This document shows positions 10,301 through 22,300 of a stretch of 64,000 nt of DNA, in pieces. Origin of the DNA: Macrosoma leucophasiata (taxonomy: Eukaryota; Arthropoda; Insecta; Lepidoptera; Hedylidae); NCBI GenBank assembly GCA_036365455.1, contig JAWQUS010000011.1:3864001-3928000 (forward strand), written 5' to 3'. Under the pieces are notes generated by a model, which worked only from the letters and a program-made list of their open reading frames with translations, was not told the origin of the DNA and ran no database searches. Position numbers and translations under genes: made by a program. Within the stretch, counting starts at the first letter, position 1. Every line of letters begins with the position of its first letter.

Positions 10301-13300
10301 TTTCGGCGATAAATACCGTTTCGGTGATAAATACCGGCAGCGGCGCCAGGCGAACGGGGCGTGGGGGGAGCGGGGTAGGTGCGGTGGGGAAGAAGTGGCT
10401 CATCGCTGAGTGCGCGACCCGAACGCGGTCAGACGCGTGAGGGCAGACATCGTTGACGGTTGTGTCCGTTTTGCGAATTTTCAAGGCACTAGCGATTTAA
10501 TAAAAACGTATGGTCGCCTACTTTAAGTAATATAGGCCTAAGGTTAGTTATTGCCAGGTTTCTTTTTGGTTAGGAGTTACACGTACAAATTAGGGCTCTG
10601 CAGTGCTTAGTTACCGTATTTCTTACTTATTACTAGACTAGACGGGACGAACCTGAAGTCCACGCGAACGAAGTCGCGGGCAAAAGCTAGTATACAATAA
10701 ACTGCAAAATCTATTATATCGGTTGCCTAACTAGCATAGTTTGGCAATAGATGGCGCTGCTGCCACCATAAGGCAATGCAATAAATGTGAAGGAAAGATT
10801 TGACAAATCGGGCAGGACTTCGGTAGCTCAGTTGGAAGAGCGGCTGGACCGAGATTCCCAGTGGCCGCGAGTTCGAGGCTCGCCTGAAGTCAAATTTTTC
10901 TTTCCATTTTTCTTTTAAATAATTATATAAATTGCTAAGCTATCATAAGAATAAATGTACATGAAAGCAATAAAATACTTTATCTTTGACTTTGTCTAAA
11001 TAAAAGCTAGAAGCGATAATGATTCTATTCACCTACAAAAGCATTTTTGTGGTTTTCAAAGACGGTGATTTTAATTACAGTTTTTATGAACAAGAATATA
11101 TATTATTTCTGGGGGTTGGTACTACTGGAATTTATTTTACATTTATTTTTCACCTAAAACAAAGACAAGGACCAACACAATTTGATACAGATTCGTATAA
11201 ATGAATCACAGCAGTAAAAAAAACACATTCATCCTAAATATCAAACATTAAGATTTCAATAGTTTCTTTTTTTGTTAACATTATTTGTAGAATGCTAGAG
11301 GTGGAACACCCAGCTGCTAAAGTACTGGTGGAATTGGCACAGCTTCAGGATGAAGAGGTTGGTGATGGCACCACATCAGTTGTCATCATTGCTGCTGAGT
11401 TATTAAAGGTAAATGTCATCTTTTTGTTTACTATAAAATATTAAACTGAATTAGTTTACAGATATCTAAGATCGTCAATACCTAAATATTTTATAACTTT
11501 CATTCTGGTCTTAACAATATTTTTTTAATATATCAGAGACAAATCAATCAATTTTATAAGTATGTCCTTTGTATTGCGACGTCATAGTAACTATTTAGTA
11601 GCCCGAATTGTATTTTTATATGCACAATAAAATTAAAAACTACTTCAAAATAGTGTACGGCACATTTTTTTACAAACATATTGTGTAACTTGTGGCACCA
11701 CCATATTACCTAATTTATCTACTGCTAAATGGTTATGTTCAGTCCTATCTGTTCCAGTTAAAATGGGGCCATACATTACCAATGTATGCCCCAATTTAAC
11801 TATCACAAAAACAGCAACTTCCCTCGGGGGGTCTCAGGGGTGGCAATGCATCTGGTTTTTGTGTAGATGTCTATAGGCTGCAATCATCACTTAACATCTA
11901 TGTGAACTGCAAGAATGTTGCCAACTTCTTTACATAAAAAAAAATGTTAACAGAATGCAGATGAGCTAGTGAAGAACAAAATCCACCCCACAAGCATAAT
12001 CTCTGGATACAGGCTGGCCTGTAAGGAAGCTGTGAAGTACATCCAGGACAATCTCACCGTCTCCGTGGAATCCCTAGGTCGCGCCTCTATCATCAACGCT
12101 GCCAAGACCACAATGTCTTCCAAACTTATTGGAGCGTATCCTTTTTCACACAAACTAATATTTTTTCTTTTTGCTTCTTGCCATTTCAATTTAACCAAGT
12201 AGTTGGGCATCTCCGAGGCATCGCTTATTTAATTTTCTTACTTAAAATGAAAAGTACGTAGTGAGCGTAATTCTTTATTTTAGAATAAATATAATTAATT
12301 CAAAACAATTAAAATTATAATTTTTTTTTTTTCAATGGCTTTTCAAAACTGTTGTTAACAATTGACCCTAACATCCTCAGTTTTTTAACTTAAGTAAATT
12401 TTTTATTTTCAACTGTTACCTAAATTCTTTGTGTAAGGAATTTAAATGCAAACGAATGAAATAGCTTCAATAATACAATAGGCAAACCTAACTTACATTA
12501 CAACATAATATTATACAGGTCAGCAGATTGGGATGGACTGAGGGAGTTCCAATCGTCCTACCCATGGAGGCAGCTTTGTTTCACGTCGGAAGATCGGAGC
12601 ACGTGCGCTGAAGCTGTAACCGATGTGATACACCAGGGTATGGAATGTTTCATCCCATACTCTGTGGTATCCATTGGTGGTCGGTATCAGCCCTGGTTCG
12701 ATAAGTCTTGTGCTATGGCTTCTAACCATAAGCAGGAGACTTACAGAACCTGGACTGTGGCTCACGCTTGCAAGGATCCCAATGCCTCCGACCTGAAGAG
12801 AGTACTCAACGCTGCCTCCAGGTCCACGAAGCTGCGGATAGCCAAAGCAAAGTCCAAGCATGTCGGTAGAGTTGGCAGGAAAATAATGAGGCATCCTCCC
12901 GGGAGCCGAGCCTATTGGTCTCTTGCCAAAGCTATCGAAGGGAACTTTTGTCGGTCATCTTTCCCACCACTGCGAAAACTTGATGATAGCCTAGCCCACA
13001 CGGCAAAAGAGAAAGCCGATCTTCTGGGCAGCCTCTTTGCCTCAAACTCGACTCTTGATGACATGGGTGTCACAGCGCCTACCATCCCGCGCTGTGAAAG
13101 CTCTATGCCTGACGTCAAATTCTCTCAGAAGAATGTCAGGCGAGCGCTTTTATCCCTTGACATCAAGAAGTCGAGTGGGCCGGACTCCGTCTCTGCAGTG
13201 GTGATGAAGATGTGCGCTCCCGAGCTTACCCCCGTTCTGACGCGCCTGTTCTCGCTTTCCTACGATCATGGAAAAGTACCGTCTGCGTTTCTACGCAGAC

Positions 13301-16300
13301 GGCCCTCGTGCGCCCGATACCCAAAAAAGGGGATCGCTGTGACCCGGCCAATTACAGGCCTATAGCAATAACCTTTCTACTCTGCAAAGTCATGGAGCGT
13401 GTGATACACACAACTGCTGCAGTATCTAGAGGATCACCATTTGATCAGTGACCGCCAATATGGATTCCGTCACGGCAGATCTGCTGGTGATCTTCTAGTA
13501 TATCTCACGCACCGTTGGTTTCACGCGTTGGACAAGAGTGGGGAGACATTGGCTGTAAGCTATATTGCTAAGGCCTTTGACCGGGTCTGGCACAGGGCAC
13601 TTCTCGCAAAACTTCCATCCTACGGTCTTCCCGAGAGGCTATGCAACTGGACAGCCAGCTTACTGTCTGAGCGTTATATACAGGTCTTAGTTGACGGTCA
13701 GCGCTCAGATAGACTACCTATTAACGCTGGTGTGCCGCAAGGCTCTGTGCTATCTCCCACGCTTTTTCTTCTGCATATCAATGAAATGTTGGAGCAAAAC
13801 TCCAATTTTCATTGCTATGCCGATGATAGTACGGGAGATGCACACTACACTGGCCGTGCAAATGCTTCTCGGACACTTATCGAGGAAAGCAGGACTAGAC
13901 TTGTGTCTGAAGTCGAGCACTCTCTGGAGCGGGTCTCGGACTGGGGTCGACTCAACTTAGTGCAGTTCAACCCCTCGAAGACACAAGTCTGCGCGTTCAC
14001 CGCTAAAAAAACCCCATTCGTTGAAGCACCACAGTTCCAGGGCACTCCGCTCGCCGTTGGTAAGAGTATCGGTATCCTGGGCGTTGACATATCGAACGAA
14101 GTGCAATTTGGGAGTCACACTGAGTGTAACACCAAGTTGGCATCCAAAAAACTAGGGGTGCTTAACAAAGCGAGGCAGTATTTCACATCGGGGCAGCTAC
14201 TACAGCTTTATAAAGCCTAAGTGCGGCCCCATCTGGAATACTGCTCTCATTTGTGGGCGGGAGCCCCCAAATACCAACTTGGTCCACTCGACTCCCTACA
14301 AAGATGCGCCGTTCGTCGTTAACAATACGAACCCAGGACTTACTGACAGGCTCGAACATCTGAGCGTGCGCAGAGACGTTGAGAGTCTATGCGTTTTATA
14401 CCGTCTCTACAATGGCGAGTGCTCTGTCGAACTGTTCGACATGGTGCCACCGTCTCTTTTCCTACACCGCACTACCCGCCGAAGAGAGAAGTTCCACCCT
14501 CACCGACTGGACACTTGGCAATGTTCAACGGTGCGGTTCTCACGTTCGTTTTTGCCCAGAACGTGTAAATTGTGGAATGAACTTCCCTCTGAGGTGTTCC
14601 CTCGGTGCTACAATATGGGGTTCTTCAAAAATGGCGTCAAAAGAGTCCTTCAGAGCTGGCAGCGCGTTGGCGACTCCCCTGGTGTTGCAAATGTTCATAG
14701 GCGACGGTGACTACTTTCCATCAGGTGGCCCGTCTGCTTGTCTGTCAATCCTTTGACATAAAAAAATATATATATATATATATATATTGGGATATACAGC
14801 TTGCTCTAAAAATATCGTAATAAAATAATACATCCTTACTGCATCTAAAAGTACAATAACAATCCTTAACATTCAACTACAGTGATGCAGACTTCTTCTC
14901 TGAAATGATAGTAGACGCAGCACAAGCCATCAAGATAACAGATGTCAAAGGCAACTCGCTCTACCCTATCAAAGCGGTAAATGTGCTCAAGGCACATGGA
15001 AGGAGCGCACGGGAAAGTGTATTGGTGAAAGGCTACGCCCTTAACTGCACTGTCGCTTCACAGGCTATGCCGAAGAAGATTCTCAATGCTAAAATTGCTT
15101 GCTTGGACTTCTCGCTGCAGAAGACTAAGATGAAACTGGGCGTTCAGGTAAGATTTTGAGATATAATTATTTTCAATTTGCATTATGTAAAAAAAATGGT
15201 CAATTGCCATATCCAATTTGGTTCGGCAATGTTCGGGAAGTTACGATACATCATCTAGTCTAATTCACCACACTCAATTTGCTAGTGATGACATACGTTA
15301 TTGAAACGTGGTCGCTCACAACAGACCTCATAAGAAGGCTCGTGGTCATGCACAGAGCAATGGAGAGAGCTATACTCGAAGTTTCCCTCCGCGATTGAAT
15401 CAGAATTGAGGAGATCCGCATGGAATCTAAAGTATAACCACATTGCCCACCCAATAGCGAAACTCAAGTAGCAGTGAGCAAGGCACATAGTTGAACAGTT
15501 CTCGAATGGCGACCGCGTACCGGAAAACGAAGCATAAGCAAGTCCCCCGCGAGGTGGACCGACGATCTGGTGATGGTTGAGAAGTCACTGGATGGACCAA
15601 TGCCGTTCGTTGTGGCAATCTTTTGTTCAGTTTGCAGTCTTTCGTGCTTCAAAATGCTTCGTTATACGACTGTCATTGGTACAAAGAAATAAAATTATCG
15701 TGAAAGAATCAAAACGTGGTCGCGCGGTGTCGCTCTCAACAACGCGACGGCTCTCATTGCTCAAGACGCGGCTCACCGACGGGACGCGCCGCTCACTAGA
15801 CTTAACGTCCTCCATGCTACTCTTCGCCACCATTCCATACGTCGGTGCTGACCCTTAGTGACGGTGTAAAAAAAAAAACGTATTCGAAAGAAAAATCACC
15901 CTCCATCATGATCTTAAAAGCAAAATTGATTTTGAAAGATGATCGATAAATGATTTTTTTATTATTTAGGTACTAGTCAGTGATCCAGAGAAACTCGAAG
16001 CCATACGCGCTCGTGAGCTGGACATCACAAAGGAGCGCCTCCAGAAAATCCTCGCGACAGGAGTAAACGTCATCCTCTGCACCGGTGGCATAGATGACCT
16101 TTGCCTCAAATACTTCGTAGAAGCTGGTGCTATGGGCGTGCGGAGATGCAAGAAGGCTGATTTGAAGAGGATCGCCAAGGCGACTGGTGCTGCGTTCCTC
16201 ACTTCTCTTACAAACATGGATGGTGAGTTTTGAATTAAACTAATACACACTAAATTACTACCTATTTGCGCCCTTTGGGGTCGAAACGGTCCATGGGGCT

Positions 16301-19300
16301 CCAGTGCTCGTCTTCTATTTGGAGACATTGGAGGCCAAGAGTTTGGTCGACACTTCTCGCGACCAGAGGGCTGTCCAATATTTCGGCGAGGGAGCATTGC
16401 CATTCAACCAACCCAGAAGTGGCAATGCTGCCAACCTTCTGGGAACATTGCCGCAGAACATCAGTAATGTAGATTTTTGGTGCATGTACATAACTGCTTT
16501 ATTTAATAATTTTAAAATAGTATATTGAGTAGGTAAGTTTATATAGTTGTTTTATATTATTTCGCATTAACACATGCTTGTGAAATATATTTTATTTAAA
16601 GAAAAATGGAAAGAAAAATTTGATTTCAGGCGAGACTCGAACTCGAAATAATATAACAGTTGTTATTAAGGGTATGTTTGGGTTAGACCCCAAAGAGTTA
16701 CTGATAAATAAAAATCTGATAAACTGATAAAAACTTGTATATTAAAAACTGTCCAAAAATAACTAACTGATAATGATATGAATGAAATGTGAGAACGCGC
16801 GGCGAACTTGATTACCTAATGCGAACTGAATATAATAATAAAATAAGTATGTTGAAATGAGGCGTATGGTGTAAAATGCTGATATAACTAATGTGCGGTG
16901 CATTAGCCCGTACATGCTCCCGGGCGGCAAAGGAAAGTTAGTAGGGAGATGATCTTACTATAACAAGATGATAACAATAATAAACTATTCCTAAGTTAGT
17001 AGGATTTACGTCTAGGATGAATCGGGTACACAATAAACTGATCTAAGGACAGGTGATGAACTATTGTTACGTTTAGACGCGTGTGCCCTAGATGTCCCAC
17101 TATTTTCGACATCACTACACAACACTTCACTGCGCATATCATCACCACACATCACACTGCACTGTACACTGATGTCTCTGGACTGGAGGGCGGGGCGCGG
17201 CCGCCCGGCCCCGACCTCCACTGCTGCCGCTGCTGCCTCGGACTCATCAGTTGACGAGCTCCTTCTGCATCTCATTACACGTCTCGAAATGTAAACGAGA
17301 CCAACCATGATAAAGATCGCAAAGAGTACGTATATTGCAGTATAGTGATGGTAATCGTGGTATGTCAATTCATCTGATAATGGATTACTGTTTTTGATGA
17401 CGTCCAACTTGTTTTGGATGTCTATTATTTGGTTGCGGCTGTCAATAAATTCGGCACTCTCATTTTGTATGGAAGATTTTGGTATGGTTAAGTTTACGAT
17501 ATTATTGATAGGCGAAATTCCGGGCATTATGAAAATTGGACTAGAATTTATCTGATTCGTTCCCTGTTTATGAGTATAGACCATGAAGTCAGCTGATTTG
17601 ATGACGCAACCTTCTGTCACGGACAATAGCCCGGCGCTAGACAGTGGGATGGCAGTTATTTCATTATCGCATAGCAGTTTCACGTTACACACTCCGCAAC
17701 AGAAATAAAAATAATTATTTATGATATTTAATTCAGACCAGACATCGTTACATAACTCTCTTCTCGTATCACATATTCTTGATTCTGCCCTTGTCATGCA
17801 AAAGCTATGGTCATCCTTTATGTCTAGAATCGGTTTCTTAAGATGACATAATATGAGATCTGTACTTTGACGAGTGCACGACTTGATCTCGTTCTCCGTC
17901 AGCAAAATTATGTTATTTCTATGTAAATTAACTGCAACAAATTCTGATACAGGAACGATGCTGATGCTCTTATTTCCGACACGATGAGGAACCGGAATGA
18001 GTCTTGATATCTCGTAGCAGTCTCGGCTTATCAGTGGAATTTTTACTTCGGTAATAAGGTACCTTTGCGACATTCGAGCTCGCACTTGCAGCAGGCTATA
18101 TATATTTGACAGATCGAGCGTATCTATTGGAGAATATAAGTCTCGAGGAAGTTGACCAGATATTATGTTCAACTCGCGCTTCAGCTGTTCAGGAGTCAAC
18201 AAATGTAAATTAAGTTTTCCATTGTATATATAGTATATATTAGTAAGAGTATGGAGTAGTAAATCTTGATAACTTTTTAATGTGTAGAAAATATTGTTTG
18301 CAATCATTGCAGATGAAAGAAAATCGGTTGTTAGCATAACTTCTGACTTAATTAGAGTAACTTCGCCTTCTAAGTCGGTTAATTTTTTGTTAACAGTCTT
18401 TTGGTGTTTCGACATGATATTTTCCATATTCTTGATAAAATTGAACTCCGCTTCTATTACGGAAGTTTGATTTTTCCACAGAGCGGCAATATGTTTTTCG
18501 TTGTTCCTGATGGTATCGATATCGTGTTCGTATTTATCCGCGAACCGTGCGTCCAATACACCAAAAAGAGAGTTCGCGATATAGCCAACACCGTTGATTA
18601 AGCCGCGGCGTCGTCGAACAGGTGATCCAGGTTGATGACTCATTATCATGTTATCGTAAAGTTGTAACTCATCCGCGCCGTGTTGGAGTTGTAATATGAT
18701 CCCGTTGCAATACGATTGTTCTTTTATACTTTCACATATTAGTTTCAGGTACTTGATATATTTGATAAGAGCGGAATTCCCGTCGCGGTAGGGCTGTGTG
18801 TCATAGTAGACTACGAGGCGCCAGTCATCTCTTATTACATTCATGTGGGTAATGTGATCAAAATAAATCCCATTGACTGGCTGTAGTGATGTTTTGTTAT
18901 AATTTATAGCTTGCGACACAGGTATGAACGCCATGAAAAATAATAGAAGTGATAGGGAAGTCAAACAAAATACTTTTTTCTTAACTGGTTTCTTATCTCT
19001 GATTGCATTCTGATTATGACTTTGTGGGTCGCTATTATTCTCCGTCTTGTTTACGGGTAAGACTGATAATTTTATGACCGGCCGCTTGATAATGCCGTTT
19101 TTGGTCTTGAGGCTGACAACTCTGACGAAACCGTCGTTACCAGGATGCAGCTCGACGACTCGACCTAACGCCCACTTCCCAGGCGGTAGGTTATCATCCT
19201 TGATGATGACTACGTCGTTGATTTGCATGTTATTTTGTGGCCGTTTCCATTTACTCCTCGAGGATAGCTGTGTCAAGTATTCGCTTCGCCAACGCCTCCA

Positions 19301-22300
19301 TATATCTGAAAACAGCTTTTGTGTAAGCTGCCACCTTGTCCGTAAATCTGTTTCTGTTTCATATAACGTTAATGATGGACCACTTGCCAAAAAATGGGAA
19401 GGGGTCAAAAAATTTAAATCATCTGGATCTTCTGTAAGCGGACAAAGAGGTCTGGAGTTTAGACATGCTTCTAACTGCGCCAGCATCGTACTATATTCTT
19501 CATATGTAAGACGTTGCTCTCCGATGACGCGTTTTAAGTGATGTTTTAAGCTCTTGACAGCAGCCTCCCAAAGTCCACCAGCTGAAGGCCATGACGGAGC
19601 GTTGAAGTGCCATTCAACCCCCATCTCTGATACTTCTGCCAAGAAACCTTCATTAAATACTAACTGTAAATCTGCAAATTCTTGTTGTAGTATTTTGTTT
19701 GCACCGACGAAATTCGTTCCTTGGTCGCTGTATATGTGCCCTGGTAGACCTCTTCTAGCAGACATTCTACGCAGTGCTGCCAAAAATCCTGACGATGTAA
19801 GATCGGAAACTAATTCTAAATGTACGGCTTTTGTGGCCATACAAACGAAAACAGCAACATACCCTTTCACAGTTTTAATGCCACGACCTTTGTTGGCCTT
19901 GATAAAGACGTGTCCAGTGTAATCTACCCCTGTGTGGTAGAACGGGCGAGAAGGGTTTATCCTAGCTGCCGGCAAATCTCCCATAATTTGGTGTTCTGTT
20001 AAAGGGTTTTGTTTCCTACATTTGACACACTGACGTAAACGCTTCTTAGTGATGTTGACACCGCCAATAATCCAATATTTTTGACGTACAAACGCTAATG
20101 TGAGTCTTGCTCCTCCATGGTATGTCAACTCGTGTGCCTGATCGATGATAAGCTCTGTTAATCTGCTTTTGCTTGAAAGGATGATGGGATGCTTCATATC
20201 TTGATCAATGTTTGCATGACTCAATCTTCCTCCTACGCGTAAAATACCAGCTTGATCCAGTATGGGCGTTAAGTTTAAAATCTTGCTTTTACTGCTTATC
20301 GCTAAACTTTTCTGCAAATTGTTAACATCTTCTTGATATTCTGAATATTGAACTGCTTTTATAACTATCTCTCTTGATTCTTTTAATTCTTGTACGGATA
20401 AAAATCTTGATCCTGATTTCTTCTTGATATATCTGCGAATCCAAGCTAATATCCGTACTATTTTACTGAATGAGCTAAATTTATTTAATAGGTATTCGAC
20501 AATTTCATTCTTGTTTGAAAATTGCGCAACGTTAACTAGCATCTGTTTTTTCTTCTGTTCTTGATTAGTCGTATATTTATTCTGATTTTCATCCTCTGTT
20601 GAATCGTAGTTTTTCAACCATTCTGGCCCCTGCCACCATAAGCTGTTCTCACTTAGTTCACAAGCCACCAATCCACGACTTGCACAATCTGCAGGGTTGT
20701 CCCTTGATTTAATATACCGCCAACTTGAAGTGGGTATACACGTTTTAATTTTTATGACACGGTGGGCAACGAAGGGTTTCCATCTGTCACTATCTCCGTG
20801 GATCCAAGCCAATACAACCATTGAATCCACCCAACCAAAAATAATAATTTTATATCCATTCAAACACTCTACTATTTTAGCCATCAATTTTGATAATAAA
20901 AGTGCCCCACATAACTCTAATCTCGGTATGGATTTTTCTTTGACCAATGGGACCAACTTTGATTTACCTGCTACTAAAATAACGGAAGAAGATCCATCAG
21001 GGCGTCTTGTTTTACAATACACGACGCAGGCATAGGCTTTTGTGCTTGCATCACAAAAACCATGCAATTCAATTGTGTCGTTTTCTTGGATCTGCAACCA
21101 TCTCGGAACCTTATACTGATCTATATGTTTTAAGTTGGCTTTGATGTTACACCATTTTTCCCAAATTTCAATGGATACCTGTTCATCCCATTGAGTGCTC
21201 TGTTGCCAAACATCTTGAAACAACAATTTAATTTCTGTTGTGATTGGTGTCAACCAACCTAAAGGATCGTATAACTTAGACATATCAGACAAAAGAGCTC
21301 GTTTAGTGCGTTTTGATGATGACGACTGTAATATTGTTTCTGATTGAAATGTAAATGTATCATCTCTGGGGTTCCACCGAAGACCAAGTGTTTTTGTGGA
21401 CTCTAATTGCTTAAAATCAAAACTTTCGTTATTACTGTTAACATCATCTGATAATTCAGGTATATTGGATTTCCACTTTCGCAGATTGAATCCACCTGCT
21501 CGTAAAAGAGTGATTAAATCATTTTTCAGTTGCTTAGCTGTTTCGGTTGTATGTGAACCCTGAATTAAATCATCCATATAGAATGAATTCTCCAGGACCT
21601 CCGGTGCCAGGCTGCCCTTAAAACGATGCTTTTCATCTTGCGCTAAACGCTTAAGGGTCATCATGGCTAGAAAAGGAGCGGCCTTGGTGCCAAATGTTAC
21701 TGTTTTTAACTGATACTCCTTTAATTTGTGTTTTTGTTCGTCACGCCAAACGAGTTTTTGTAATAATTGATCTTCCGAATTTAACCAAATATTCAAGAAC
21801 ATCTTTTCAATATCTGCCGTAAACGCATATTTATACAGTCGCCACTTAATAAGTAAGCTCTGAAGGTCCTTCTGCAAATTTGGACCCCTACACATAACAT
21901 CATTTAAACTATATCCACTAGATGTTTTAGCAGAAGCATTTAAAACTACTCTTAATTGCGTAGTACTAGAGTCTTTACGTATTACGGCAAAATGCGGTAA
22001 ATAACAATGGGGAATCTCGTTACAGTCAGCTGATGGCGTCATGTATCCCTTTGTTAAAAACTCATTCATAAATGTTTTATATTTTATTGCTAATCCATGA
22101 TCTTTATTAAATTTCTTTTCCAACTGATAAAATTGGCCGATAGCTTTACTTTTAGATTGTCCTAATTTTTCTCTAAAGTCTGGTTTTAAAGGTAGTCTTA
22201 CTTCATATTTGCCATCTTCGCGTCTTATTGTGGTTGATTCATACAATTTAATACATTCTTGATCTTCAGACGTTATCGGCGAATTTTCTGCAATATCCTC

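Larger units (their letters stand above)
6526..10919 (+). mobile_element. Family D retroposon, copy 1, with nested Helitron and RTE LINE
   Basis: It is flanked by the 15-bp target duplication TAATTATATAAATTG (6511-6525 and 10920-10934). The 5' end is TTTTATATTATTTCGCATT; the 3' end is a tRNA-like domain (about 10809-10888: A-box-like TAGCTCAGTTGG, T arm GCGAG/CTCGC around GTTCGAG) followed by TTTTTCTTTCCATTTTTC. This copy also holds an antisense tRNA-like half (about 6598-6665) and another sense one (6786-6858), making a partly palindromic dimer. It is interrupted by the Helitron at 6964-7909 and by the RTE insertion at about 7997-10171. Other copies are at 16547-25424 and 51921-52202. Confidence 0.75.

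Noticed and set aside
12625..14710. Frames in CCT1 intron 4 as a host gene
   Set aside because: They are pieces of one LINE RT with frameshifts and stops, including IAKAFDR and YADD blocks.
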